The position numbers and the translations under genes were made by a program. The notes beneath the pieces were generated by a model. It saw only the letters and a program-made list of their open reading frames with translations. It did not search any database and was not told where the DNA came from. Positions 25,701-33,694 of a DNA stretch of 42,889 nt are shown here, piece after piece. Position 1 is the stretch's first letter; each line of letters starts with the position of its first letter. The stretch spans positions 1 to 42,889 of the IMG/VR virus record IMGVR_UViG_3300042691_034468; one strand, 5' to 3'. The DNA is from a virus.

Positions 25701-28700
25701 GGCAGCATACCATGTATCTGGAAAAACAAAACTACCGCTTTCTAATAATGTTGGATCATCAGCAAAATAAACTCTCATTTTGCTATATAAATTACCACTA
25801 ATAGAAGAACTAATACTACTAGAAAGGCTATAAGTAATGTTTATACCAGTATCATATGTTTGACCATTTGAAGAAGTGGGAATAACAGTGAAATAATATT
25901 TTTCGTTTGCTCCATAATTTGATGTGTAGCCAGAATCATATAGCGTACCACGATAATTCGTACTTGAAGAAATAGAATTAGACATGCTATATGGAAGTAA
26001 AGAAGTAATAGGAATTTCATATTCTATAAATTTAAGATTACCAGATAAAATAGATAAATCTAGACTATTATATTCATCATTTGAATAACCGCTAAAACTA
26101 TTAGTATTCTCATTAGAAGCCTTTATCCATGTATAACCAGTATCGCTTCTAGGAATGGCATGAACAACAAATTCGTTATCATATTGATAATTTATGTTAC
26201 TTCCACTCGCATTAGCAGGATATTTAGCAACATTTTTATTAACTTTATGATATGAAGGATTATTACTATCAATACTAGAAGTTTCTGCCAGCCATGTATT
26301 TAAAATTTTTCTAACTTTATAATTTCTATAATTAGTGCTGTTATAAGCAGAATATTCTTCTGCGGCTTCGTCTAAAGCACCTCTACTTAAAACCTCTGGG
26401 CTACCCGGAGCACTAAAACGCTCAACTATTATAGACTCATTCAAGCTTCTAGATGGCAAAGTTCTATCATAAAATCCTAGATTTATACCACTAACAGTTG
26501 CAATTGTAGACGAACCAGAAACATTTCCTTCTAACTGTGTAAAAGATTTATTATTAGTAATACGACCAGTACCCTGTAAAAATTCGTATGTTTTATTATA
26601 GGTATTTATTTTTTTAACTGGTTGAACAATCTGTCCAGATGCTGTAAGACTTGCAGAAGCAAATACAAATTCTGTATTTGATTTAGATTTAATAATATCT
26701 ACAGGTTCTATGGAATTTTCAACTACTAATAATTTATCAGTTAAAAATTTATAAGGTTTATTAAATATTCTTAAAATATCTTTTTTGCCTTCATAAAAAT
26801 TTTGCGTATCATCACTATAAAATGTTGGTGCTTTATATAAATTAGTATAATTTATTACTTGACGAATTTTTTCTCTATCAATATCGTTTTGCGGCTCCAG
26901 CGGAGTATTAACATATTCATCTCCAACTAAACCTTCTGTTGTTCTGGCAACTCGTTTTTTTAACCATAGACTTCCAGCAGGACTACTAGGAGCATTTTGT
27001 AATGTATATGAAAAATCAATACCATTTGAAGCAGCTAAGGCAACTATTTCACCTTTAAATTCTAATGTAGGTAATTTATTTTGGTATTTATTTCTTTGTA
27101 AAATAGTATTTTCAACAATATTTCTTACTTTATCAGAACTATTAGAAGAAAAAGGTAGTAACTGATAAATCATCTGTGAAATAGATGAATCTATCCATTT
27201 ATAAAAATCAAAAAACTTTTCAAAATCTGGTGTATTTGAAACTCTAGAATAGAATAATTTTCTGAGATTGGTTAATTTGCTATATTCTTTTTTATATCTT
27301 TCTATTGGCTCACCAATTAAATTATTAAATTCATTGATAGTAGAGAACCAATTTATAATTTCATTATTAACAACTTCTGACATGCTCTTTTCTAGAGAAA
27401 TATAATAGTTTATTGGTTTAGAGCTTTTTTCTCTAGTAACATCATCAGTTGCGGGTATCGATATAAGATCATTACCGTTTAAGTTTTCAAAAAATTGTAA
27501 TTTTGCAGTATGTAAATAATCTTTATTAATAACTTGAGTGCTATTTGTTGGAAAATTATATCCCAATCCAGAAAATTTCTGGTTTGACATATATCCCAGC
27601 CAATCAAATGCAAAATTAAAATTATTTTGCTTTGAGCCAGAAGAAAAATCATTTATAGTGAATTGTCCTAAATTATTAGAAGAAGTAATATCAGAAAAAT
27701 TCCAATTTAAGATAAGTGTATCGGCCTTAGTAAAAGTATTAACAGTGCCAGAAATATCATCTATTGTACTATATGGAGAAGATTTCAAATAATGCGGAAC
27801 CCAAGTTGCATTCTTTACACCATAGTTTTCAATGTCATATGAATGCATTAATAATTCATCGTTAGAAATATAGTCTAACCAATATCTTACTTGTGAAACT
27901 TTAATATCACTTTTTTGTAGTGTTTCTTCGGTAAAATTATTTAAATGAGCGCCTGCATATATTCTTTTATTAGTTTGTAAGGAAGAAATAGCATTAGTTT
28001 TTGGTATTGATGCAGAAAGAACAAAAGAACTGTTCTGCTCTGTATCTAATAAACTATTAATTCCTACAAACTCTAATAAATAATCTTTATTATCGCTTCC
28101 TGTAACTGTATAAGCTTCATATAGATTTACTGGATGTACTCTAACGGCAAAATTCCATTTTGTATCGTCGTAGACATCATTATACCAACTAGACGTTAAT
28201 TCTACTCCATACCCATCAAATGATCCGGTTAGTTTAAAATATACATCTTTGCTATCTAATTCTCTTTTTATAGCATATACTTGAAAATTATATTTTTCAT
28301 TTCCCCATGTAAAATCATTTTCAAATGGTTCAGCCGTATGAATACCAAACAGCGACACTTCAGTAAAATTAGCTAGCCAATAATCAGTAAATTCAGTAGT
28401 TAATTTTTTGGGAAATATTATCTCTGCTTCTAAAGTTGTTGGTATATTGTATATATATGGATAAGAGCTAGAAACAACATTAGCTATAGAAGAGTTTTTT
28501 AAACTATAAGGCAAATAACCAATAGTTGTATTATCGCCAGAAATAATATTTTGAAATATTGTAGCTTCATATGTTTCTGGGCTGTTAAAATTAATAACTT
28601 TCTTGGGTCTAGAAGAGTAAATAAATTTATCTTTTATTTCAAACTCTGAGTTGTTGGCATAAAGGTTTATTTTTATTAATTCGTCATCTACACCAAAGCA

Positions 28701-30446
28701 TCTAATTAGGTTTCTTAACGATTCCTCAGTGCCTTTTGATTTATATATGTGAGATAGGTTATTATAGATATTTTGATAAATAATATTTTTTACATTTGAC
28801 AGTTTATCATCAAAATTTTTATTTTCGTTTTTAGAAAGGATTTCTTCAATGAATGTTGCTTCACTAAATAAATCACTAATTTCAAAACCATAAGATGATA
28901 AAATTTGATTAATAAACGGCTTTGGTTTATCAGATGATCCATCATATTTAATAGATTTTATATCTGGTAAACTTTGTATTTGAATGTGTAAGCTGTCAAA
29001 ATAACTAGAAATAATTTGAATTAAATTTGATAAATCGTTTAGATCTTTGGACTCAGCTTCTTCGATTATCCAACTTGGTAAAGATTTATAAATATTACTA
29101 GAATTTTCTTGATCGTATATAGACCCAGAAATACTATATTCTTCTAAAATATTAACAACTAAATTATTGGAAGAATAGATTATTGGATCTTTTGTTTCTT
29201 TTGTAGAAAGAAAATATTCATCAATCGCAGATCCTGTATTTCTACAAGTTAAAGAATAATTATTTATATTACCATTAGATATTCTACCGGAATAATCCAA
29301 AATTATTTTATCAATTTCATTTATGGCCGAAGTATTAATAATACCTTCATTAAATTTAAAATATATACCAAGTTCAGTGTTGGAATCATCTGTATTAGAT
29401 CCGCCACCTACAGAATCAAACCAATTTCTAAATATTTGTTGTGAACTCCTACATTCTTTCCAAAATCTAAATTCATCATAATAACCACAAGAAGAACCTA
29501 AAGTATTATAAATGGTAGAAACGCCCGAAGAATCTGCTTGATAGCAGCCAATATAAGCTTTTAATCCTAGATTATTTGCTAATTTAATATTTCCAGAAGA
29601 ATTATAAACTTCTTTAATTTGTAAATTTCCATCTACATATAAGCATACTTCTAAATTAGAAGAATTATTTATATCATTTTTAAAAGTAAAAGCATAATGA
29701 TGCCAATTATACGGATCAAAATTATAATCAATTGTTGTTAATGGTAATCCAGAAGTTCCTGAAATATATGAAACAGAAAAATTATTTTCATTTAAATTAT
29801 AATTTTTTCTTATTGTTAATCTAGTATAATCGGAACTACCACTAGCTATACCATTCCATAAATCAAATAAACAATATTCAGCAGATGACAAAGCACTTCC
29901 AGATTCAACGGAATCTTTAAACCAAAACTCTATTGTATTACCAAACTGCGTAATTCCTAAATTAGACTCTCTATTCTTAGAAATATCATATATATTACCA
30001 GTTTCAAACTTATTATCTGCACCAGCGTTTGGACCACCAAATACAGAAATATATTGTGGTAAAGAAGAAGATCTAATATTGCTACTAACAACAACATTAG
30101 AACCACTTAATAATACATAACCAGTAGTTTTTGGATAAACATTATCTAATACATACAGATCAAATTGAGAAGAATTATTTTTCCATTCTTCTTTTTCTTT
30201 TCTAGAACCGTCATAAGGATATCTTTGATAAATATTTTTTATTGCATCTACATAATATTTTTCTGCAGAGCCATATCTAGCAAAATTTTCAGCTTTAGAA
30301 AAATCAACAGATGGTAAAAATCTATTTTTATCTTCAACAATCTGGTCTAAATATCCTTCAGATTCTGCTTGATCATATAATTGCTGTAATTGGCTATTAC
30401 TAACAATTTTATCTGCTTTTTTATCAAATAAATCTTTTAATGACAT
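19782..30446 (-). CDS. Giant baseplate wedge protein, gp7/P2-gpI-like core with inserted LamG and beta-propeller-like domains (3554 aa)
   Basis: This one gene fills a quarter of the window. Residues about 165-345 form a LamG/concanavalin-like sandwich (TIEFWFKD, NWHHYAFTF, LYVDG, YYDEFRFW). Residues about 455-590 include LSHIYKSKGTEESLRNLIRC followed by FGV, the KGT...L...FG motif of P2 gpI-type tail proteins; the N-terminal part of T4 gp7 is related to gpI. Residues about 1610-2070 hold beta-propeller-like blades (IFVVGNFTQITS, LYVAGQDLSG, IWMYGIGSQ, FFLIGNYVY, ILFIGNINIG). The last about 1500 residues contain motifs I recall from giant virion proteins of aquatic phages, such as KVNGIKKLLPYKGFYP and FAPGILYNTIKSGIAVDWP. 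T4 gp7 has 1032 residues. It follows the gp6-like gene by one gene, so it is the likely third wedge partner, with surface domains added. Confidence 0.75.
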   Translation of the reverse strand: MSLKDLFDKKADKIVSNSQLQQLYDQAESEGYLDQIVEDKNRFLPSVDFSKAENFARYGSAEKYYVDAIKNIYQRYPYDGSRKEKEEWKNNSSQFDLYVLDNVYPKTTGYVLLSGSNVVVSSNIRSSSLPQYISVFGGPNAGADNKFETGNIYDISKNRESNLGITQFGNTIEFWFKDSVESGSALSSAEYCLFDLWNGIASGSSDYTRLTIRKNYNLNENNFSVSYISGTSGLPLTTIDYNFDPYNWHHYAFTFKNDINNSSNLEVCLYVDGNLQIKEVYNSSGNIKLANNLGLKAYIGCYQADSSGVSTIYNTLGSSCGYYDEFRFWKECRSSQQIFRNWFDSVGGGSNTDDSNTELGIYFKFNEGIINTSAINEIDKIILDYSGRISNGNINNYSLTCRNTGSAIDEYFLSTKETKDPIIYSSNNLVVNILEEYSISGSIYDQENSSNIYKSLPSWIIEEAESKDLNDLSNLIQIISSYFDSLHIQIQSLPDIKSIKYDGSSDKPKPFINQILSSYGFEISDLFSEATFIEEILSKNENKNFDDKLSNVKNIIYQNIYNNLSHIYKSKGTEESLRNLIRCFGVDDELIKINLYANNSEFEIKDKFIYSSRPKKVINFNSPETYEATIFQNIISGDNTTIGYLPYSLKNSSIANVVSSSYPYIYNIPTTLEAEIIFPKKLTTEFTDYWLANFTEVSLFGIHTAEPFENDFTWGNEKYNFQVYAIKRELDSKDVYFKLTGSFDGYGVELTSSWYNDVYDDTKWNFAVRVHPVNLYEAYTVTGSDNKDYLLEFVGINSLLDTEQNSSFVLSASIPKTNAISSLQTNKRIYAGAHLNNFTEETLQKSDIKVSQVRYWLDYISNDELLMHSYDIENYGVKNATWVPHYLKSSPYSTIDDISGTVNTFTKADTLILNWNFSDITSSNNLGQFTINDFSSGSKQNNFNFAFDWLGYMSNQKFSGLGYNFPTNSTQVINKDYLHTAKLQFFENLNGNDLISIPATDDVTREKSSKPINYYISLEKSMSEVVNNEIINWFSTINEFNNLIGEPIERYKKEYSKLTNLRKLFYSRVSNTPDFEKFFDFYKWIDSSISQMIYQLLPFSSNSSDKVRNIVENTILQRNKYQNKLPTLEFKGEIVALAASNGIDFSYTLQNAPSSPAGSLWLKKRVARTTEGLVGDEYVNTPLEPQNDIDREKIRQVINYTNLYKAPTFYSDDTQNFYEGKKDILRIFNKPYKFLTDKLLVVENSIEPVDIIKSKSNTEFVFASASLTASGQIVQPVKKINTYNKTYEFLQGTGRITNNKSFTQLEGNVSGSSTIATVSGINLGFYDRTLPSRSLNESIIVERFSAPGSPEVLSRGALDEAAEEYSAYNSTNYRNYKVRKILNTWLAETSSIDSNNPSYHKVNKNVAKYPANASGSNINYQYDNEFVVHAIPRSDTGYTWIKASNENTNSFSGYSNDEYNSLDLSILSGNLKFIEYEIPITSLLPYSMSNSISSSTNYRGTLYDSGYTSNYGANEKYYFTVIPTSSNGQTYDTGINITYSLSSSISSSISGNLYSKMRVYFADDPTLLESGSFVFPDTWYAATAVNGGTEAPFYVSGCLDSMKINSPSIYPYVVEDPTTIHGMDISGSTIFVVGNFTQITSSVAGVTSVYGAFAYNYETKTYYDVFAGSSDGPYGSPHTASWWVPYDVLYTRFNEHDYLIFSHGSRNYSNRNQIYNGNNNAISIYNLTKKQWNTFANAKVNNDPYTYTQAGLKNIADSETGDKYRVGREIRFFTFDNLTQSNGDIGVINAFLRDDNGDTIYPDSYYGRNNERNITRFSIDPASPRFCVGSLYTQLSFRFPEDGITTTAPLVHTFVQNSSGYDLYVAGQDLSGNLNDDRAWTMIKINSDGSKTPVPHDSFYTIVRGTSPANQPIRNIRHATKIIASDSKIWMYGIGSQRSGSSSYDSSLAVSSYDTVTQTFSHVTGGVDTPVDGERNVYRAEESEGFFFLIGNYVYTVGEYFYKIDANNPKYLSSRLSKTTLLRYNTQYDTDNYFAPVVGNGELMGIDNSGDGSGENILFIGNINIGKNLPFSNPNHGKIFAPQPSYMYDVGKKLQFNFFNASKYNELTYPSRTFGSNITSSLEYTGSNFLVTWTSNNILASGFQLTWDKQTPTIINRQEFTNYLGIRSNASSDYYFTDLQLDIDLSSSLITFNNSSSYTASYGLNDYLLNLNGPYQHASWQQTRTAENKFNKYLKKLNYITVQDKPIIEIKINEDGTREEFIRNKGLTFTKYKEPVVTFNKPIKHNIIVTGSKDPVEIISSYDNNKKYFANNELSTRLELSEKSTFQAHDIFKNLENGQYTPKSEILNSTYEQIIYPKEKDITSIDIRYKDNYSEVSGFSNSGYDRNVANINTIWKDSIDDRLRTNAISASLINTISSSVNSLNIKDYRFITGSSVSNYSSSIRRSTSYRIFDNVKLSVTKSLVNNFDTVWPLDNTSSISYSVPSIILSTGGTSSIFINSSYASDLAGADDLFELVEYMKMPFSGSYKYVSKALEGTTTESTIEYFNYFDQYNLDSDITRHYITRPKPSLVNKIHLPATTAITETDISYTEYSSYLFINEGFAYKTNIIAGKNPWYNSYDEYFENIAPMSSKYSNVSEYKVSDHMDFFVKQNKGDFKVLITGSYLSLYGATKDFINLSSSNNNTEIVNTFIYDDVNKGNKLLTLKVNGIKKLLPYKGFYPSDRSLQIVDLFQKSFFGFENYTDFQNLENSNTDLSLFATSNLSGTTGGTPILQQMQAVLQTMFAPGILYNTIKSGIAVDWPVILENTGTIPYSSSLYSNASITSSLTIYNKSTSSYDITENMYQFMIDKAPTTRMPFESLLDFNTAFSSEQIKEKALFYLDPTRLSVDVISGSDRNLIRNPSYNLTNENRKNKSSEYLDERYRLAINNYLAEIPNFFLQNGQLNSFISKPGPYFLLPDKRYEMYLVLSKDTDLKMVLANTSSKIRFDDVGVRVFDSLRNDYINIPEASVFGPPFRYFDISDQAENSYSHRLYKDPAYAPYVPPYFHGERKVKIYLDITKSSDTDTGRSYDLEEIMSNVKYEETSDDLEKLFTLGSQDIRSNVNKVSASYINSPSYVGRMPLSASIKLDGMTNVKDVQYDANGYPIVISGDKKAWVIQTRFETPILNFNNDLNKNQLYYTNFITSSFSSTSTGFPLFFRTDHYNYYIKNSMLGMWSGYGEIPTNNSIKLTLESPTVANEIYSVTQSLSNKLGFLPDTKNIGQIAKNKEISEAIVLIPYTERYKNHDNTGLYARTIPEILGENDIILSKDIGKGPYYFGINSTTINNILELPFSNPSTTIDIIKKAITKQSTNTSVSNNSIYKTVKLMTEYNIPNHLDWVTNRSIEPFVMYILEFKHTLDQQDLADIWQGIMPKIAMNPELENVNFTHELNNNEFFEGKTPPPDIRWKVFKVKKKAKNNYYDLTLNSSDDDRFKFVLGNSQEAITPDYSYNWPYDFFSLVELVNIEAKLESGFNIINKNDNSIQKNIQNILTRSDNLTIKPVNNALSNFISKKIKI
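24235..25615 (-). other. Beta-propeller-like region in the 3554-aa protein
   Basis: Residues about 1610-2070 contain several blade-like segments in which a hydrophobic strand IFVVG, LYVAG, IWMYG or ILFIG is followed about 20-30 residues later by a second strand such as YNYETKTYYDVF or YDTVTQTFSHVTG. This is the look of delta-60 or Kelch-like repeats. Blade count and closure cannot be settled by eye. Confidence 0.5.
28677..29084 (-). other. Tail protein I / gp7-like conserved segment
   Basis: Residues about 455-590 start LPSWIIEEAESKD and end with YKSKGTEESLRNLIRCFGV. The invariant-looking KGT followed by a helix and FG is typical of the P2 gpI family, which pairs with J-like (gp6) wedge proteins. 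This segment is the main reason to call the giant protein a wedge component. Confidence 0.6.
29412..29954 (-). other. LamG/concanavalin-like domain
   Basis: Residues about 165-345 of the giant wedge protein: NTIEFWFKD, LFDLWNG, a WHHYAFTF strand, LYVDGNLQIKEVY, LGLKAYIG and GYYDEFRFWKECRSSQQI. This is the strand order of LamG_3-type jelly rolls, many of which bind carbohydrates. No calcium or sugar ligand residues can be fixed by eye. Confidence 0.7.
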
Positions 30447-30448
30447 TT

Positions 30449-31873
30449 TTAAGAAATCCTAAACTTAAATATATTTCTAAATTCTTTTAATTCACTACCG
30501 TCCCAAATAGCTAATTTTATACCATATCCATAATCTTTTTCAAGAATTTTCATATCAAAATCAAAATAATTTCCATTAGAATCGTATGAAGTCTTAGTAT
30601 AAGCTAAAGAACCGGTTGAATAATCTACTATTGTATAATTATCATTAAATCTAAAAATTTTATAATATAAATTAGGAATTGTTATATTTTCAATGCTATC
30701 GTATGCTTTAGAATAAATTGTTGGTTGCCAATCTTGTTTTCTAATAAATATTTTAAATTTTGCCTGTTCATTATTATCATAATATGACTTTAAATTAAAA
30801 ATATTGATAACATATTGTTCATCATTATTATAATCATAATTAGTTCTTTGATATACGTCAAAAGAACTAGAAAAACAAGGCACAAGAGAGGAGGAAATAA
30901 ACCATTTATCATATACGACGCTAGCGGTTGTATTTAAAGAAACTTGTGATTTATAAACACCAGATAAGGGATTAGAAACCAACGAATAAGAAGCAGAAAT
31001 TTGTTGTGTATATTCTGAATCAGAGTAGAATTTAACAATTAAATTGGGTGAATTATTAATGTTTTTTAATAAACCATTGATTTTATTATAAAAATATAAG
31101 TTCATTATATTATCTTCTGCCGATAGAAGGCTACTAGACGCATAAAAAGATATTCTGTCGTCGGTTACAGAAGGATTCCATCTAACTTCTAAACAAGGTC
31201 TATTAAAATAAAACTCAGATGTTCTTGAAGAAAATCTTTTAGTATAAAAACTTTCATTAGCTGTACCATTTTCAGCTGATCCAGATAGAAATACTAAAAA
31301 TCCATTATTTTCTACAGTATTATTGATCCATTTTTCGCAAATATCAGTAACATCTAATTCAATATCTTCTAAGCCACTGTAAAATGATTGGCTTAATATA
31401 TAAGAACCGGTATAATAATCGCCTCCTTGATTAAACCAATAATAGTCTCTTTGTGAAAATAACCAATTAGATCCTTCGCCGTTATAATACTGTGAAAAAC
31501 CATAATCAGAATAAGAATCTAAATCAACGCCATAGCCTTCAACCCACGCGCCGCTAACTGGTGCTACGTTAACAGTAAAATTTCTTGGTACTGTAAAAGG
31601 ATGCTCTACGTTAAACATTCTTAAATAAAATTTTGTACTACCAGAAGCGGGAATAGCACCAGAATTTCTATCAGAAATTATATTATTAATAGGGAATTCA
31701 ATTAAAATTCTTGATTTCTCTAACGATGCAGATGTAGCTTGTCCTAGAATAGAGAAAATTTCTAAAGAATCTGCTGCACCCATATTAGCTTCTTTGGCTC
31801 TATTAATTAAACCCTCTACAAAAGCATCAGTTATAGTAGTATCTTTTGATGCAATATATCTTTTTATGGACAT
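30449..31873 (-). CDS. Baseplate-associated protein with N-terminal DNRLRE/CBM96-like domain (474 aa)
   Basis: Residues about 5-232 follow the DNRLRE/CBM96 pattern: an opening KDTTITDAF and NMGAADSLEIF, a SRILIEFPI strand, a KFYLRMFNV strand, VNVAPVSGAWVEGYGVDLD, then IELDVTDICEKWINN, NNGFLVFLSG, FSSR and NRPCLEVRW. In bacterial proteins such domains bind polysaccharides. The C-terminal half (235-474) is beta-rich with aromatic residues and may anchor it to the wedge. Its ATG overlaps the last base of the gp6-like TAA stop (TAATG), so both are translated together. The giant wedge gene begins two bases after its stop. This tight coupling places it in the wedge complex, where no equivalent is known to me in T4. 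Confidence 0.75.
   Translation of the reverse strand: MSIKRYIASKDTTITDAFVEGLINRAKEANMGAADSLEIFSILGQATSASLEKSRILIEFPINNIISDRNSGAIPASGSTKFYLRMFNVEHPFTVPRNFTVNVAPVSGAWVEGYGVDLDSYSDYGFSQYYNGEGSNWLFSQRDYYWFNQGGDYYTGSYILSQSFYSGLEDIELDVTDICEKWINNTVENNGFLVFLSGSAENGTANESFYTKRFSSRTSEFYFNRPCLEVRWNPSVTDDRISFYASSSLLSAEDNIMNLYFYNKINGLLKNINNSPNLIVKFYSDSEYTQQISASYSLVSNPLSGVYKSQVSLNTTASVVYDKWFISSSLVPCFSSSFDVYQRTNYDYNNDEQYVINIFNLKSYYDNNEQAKFKIFIRKQDWQPTIYSKAYDSIENITIPNLYYKIFRFNDNYTIVDYSTGSLAYTKTSYDSNGNYFDFDMKILEKDYGYGIKLAIWDGSELKEFRNIFKFRIS
31178..31861 (-). other. DNRLRE/CBM96-like carbohydrate-binding-type domain
   Basis: Residues about 5-232 of the 474-residue protein. Key landmarks are GAWVEGYG (family W.eG), LDVTDICEKW (family LDVT..v..W), NNGFLVFLSG, and RPCLEVRW (family RP.L.V.Y) at the expected distances. 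Assigned by motif order only. Confidence 0.6.
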
Positions 31874-33678
31874 TAAATTATTGTTCCTTTTATATCATCA
31901 TTAGGATATTTTAATTCTAAAATAACATTTAATGGAACTTTTATATATCTATTATCAGCAGAGGTGTTTTCTTTAAAAGAAAAAGATGCGTCAGAATAAA
32001 CGCCACCAACTTTTTCTTCAATAACAACTCTTGTAACATCTAAAATACCATCAACTTTTTTTAGACTATCGTAAACGTTACTTATAGAAAAAGTTTCTCC
32101 AATTTCTGGTAATAAACTAAAATCTCTTTTTAATTGTGCTATTGCGTCATTTAAAATATCATACTTAGCTCTATCGGCTCTTCCGACAGCCTGAAAAGTT
32201 ATTCCATAATTAACAATAATTCCATCTAAGATATCTATTGAATCATTGATCATTTTACTTTTAGAAATCCAAGTTTTTATATTATTTTTTACGCTAATGT
32301 TTGGCGCTGTTAAGAAACCATCTTCTCCAGAACAGACAACATATATATTTAAATTTCTTTTTAAAGAATTATCATCTCTTACTATGTTTACTCTCTTAAT
32401 AGAGCCATATTTAGACGGCATAGAATAAATAAGACTTGTATAATCACTCTTTGTTACTGCTCTATTTTGAGTAGCAAAGGTATTTTTTATTCTTACTTTT
32501 AAATCTTCAGAATCTACTTCGGTATTATCTCCAAGAATTGGAGCTTCATTATTAATTTCAATGCTATTTTTAACAATTGATACCAATTCTGAGTCTAGAG
32601 AACTTTCGTTTTTAAATTGTAAATTAGCAGCAACTACATCAGTTAATGAATTAACAGAAAAGTTATTAAAACTATTACTGATATTATATCTATAAGTAAT
32701 AGTTAATGTAGTATTGGAAGGAGAAATGCCAAATTTATCGCTTGTAGCTAACCTAGTAGGATCAAAGTATGTACTAGAAATGTAATCTTTTCCATGCATA
32801 TTTAACACTACTTTACTAGGCTCAGTTAACATTGTGTTAGTGTCATTAATATAAGCTTCTGAACTAGCACCAAACTGTAATATTGTTTCTCTTAAGCTTT
32901 TTTGTATTACAAATCTTCTTGGTACCATGAATGGTTTTAAAACTTCTTTTGCTAATACAGAATCATTCGCATTTTTATTAGTTACAGACCTATAAATAAT
33001 ATTTTGTGATAGAAAATCTACTTCATAATATTCATGACCTTCAGAATCAGTAACCGATAAAATTTCAACAATATCTAATTGAGATAAGGTGACTTTACGA
33101 AATTTTTCATATGCCCCAATAGTTATTGTTTCCGAATCAATCACACCAGAAATAACTGGCCCTAGTGCTTTAACGGCATAATATAACGGTCTTCCAGTAG
33201 TTGGTTCTGTTCTTAATATTCTTATTTCATTGTTTGGATTATCAAAACGTACATCGTCATTTAATATAAATCTTGTGTTATTTCTAGTAGAAAATACACT
33301 TCCTTTTTTTAATACTGGTAAATATGTTGCATTTGGTCCTAAAGCAGTGGCATTTGCCGGAACGCTTATATAAAATGAAGCTATGCCCGTAGAAGAATTA
33401 GCACTTGAATGTTTGTAACCAAACTGATTACCAATTTTAATAACATTGTCAAATTCTGCAGCTGTATCTAAAAAGCTTTCATTGGCCTGATAATCTAGAT
33501 AAAATGATAATATGTCACCAACATATGCTACCGTATCCATCATTAAAGAACCAAAAGATGCTTCACTAAAATCTTTATATGTATTTGGATAATATCTTTT
33601 AGCGTGCTCTACTAAATCATCTTTAATGGTTTGAAAGTCACGACTAGTATACTTTATTGGTACTATTTTTTTAGCCAT
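31873..33678 (-). CDS. Baseplate wedge protein, T4 gp6-like / J-like (601 aa)
   Basis: The N-terminus YTSRDFQTIKDDLVEHAKRY, then DFSEASFGSLMMDTVAYVGD and LDYQANESFLDTA, is the hallmark of gp6/J-like baseplate proteins. About residues 405-440, RAVTKSDYTSLIYSMPSKYG followed by IKRVNIVRDD, is the conserved mid-domain. The C-terminal DGIIVNYGITFQAVGR ... FSISNVYDSLKKVDGILDV completes it. T4 gp6 has 660 residues. In contractile tails two gp6 and one gp7 form the wedge core that builds the inner ring and transmits the contraction signal. A strong AGAGGAAATATAA site precedes the ATG. The gp25-like gene lies just upstream, the usual order. Confidence 0.92.
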   Translation of the reverse strand: MAKKIVPIKYTSRDFQTIKDDLVEHAKRYYPNTYKDFSEASFGSLMMDTVAYVGDILSFYLDYQANESFLDTAAEFDNVIKIGNQFGYKHSSANSSTGIASFYISVPANATALGPNATYLPVLKKGSVFSTRNNTRFILNDDVRFDNPNNEIRILRTEPTTGRPLYYAVKALGPVISGVIDSETITIGAYEKFRKVTLSQLDIVEILSVTDSEGHEYYEVDFLSQNIIYRSVTNKNANDSVLAKEVLKPFMVPRRFVIQKSLRETILQFGASSEAYINDTNTMLTEPSKVVLNMHGKDYISSTYFDPTRLATSDKFGISPSNTTLTITYRYNISNSFNNFSVNSLTDVVAANLQFKNESSLDSELVSIVKNSIEINNEAPILGDNTEVDSEDLKVRIKNTFATQNRAVTKSDYTSLIYSMPSKYGSIKRVNIVRDDNSLKRNLNIYVVCSGEDGFLTAPNISVKNNIKTWISKSKMINDSIDILDGIIVNYGITFQAVGRADRAKYDILNDAIAQLKRDFSLLPEIGETFSISNVYDSLKKVDGILDVTRVVIEEKVGGVYSDASFSFKENTSADNRYIKVPLNVILELKYPNDDIKGTII

Positions 33679-33694
33679 TTATATTTCCTCTATA

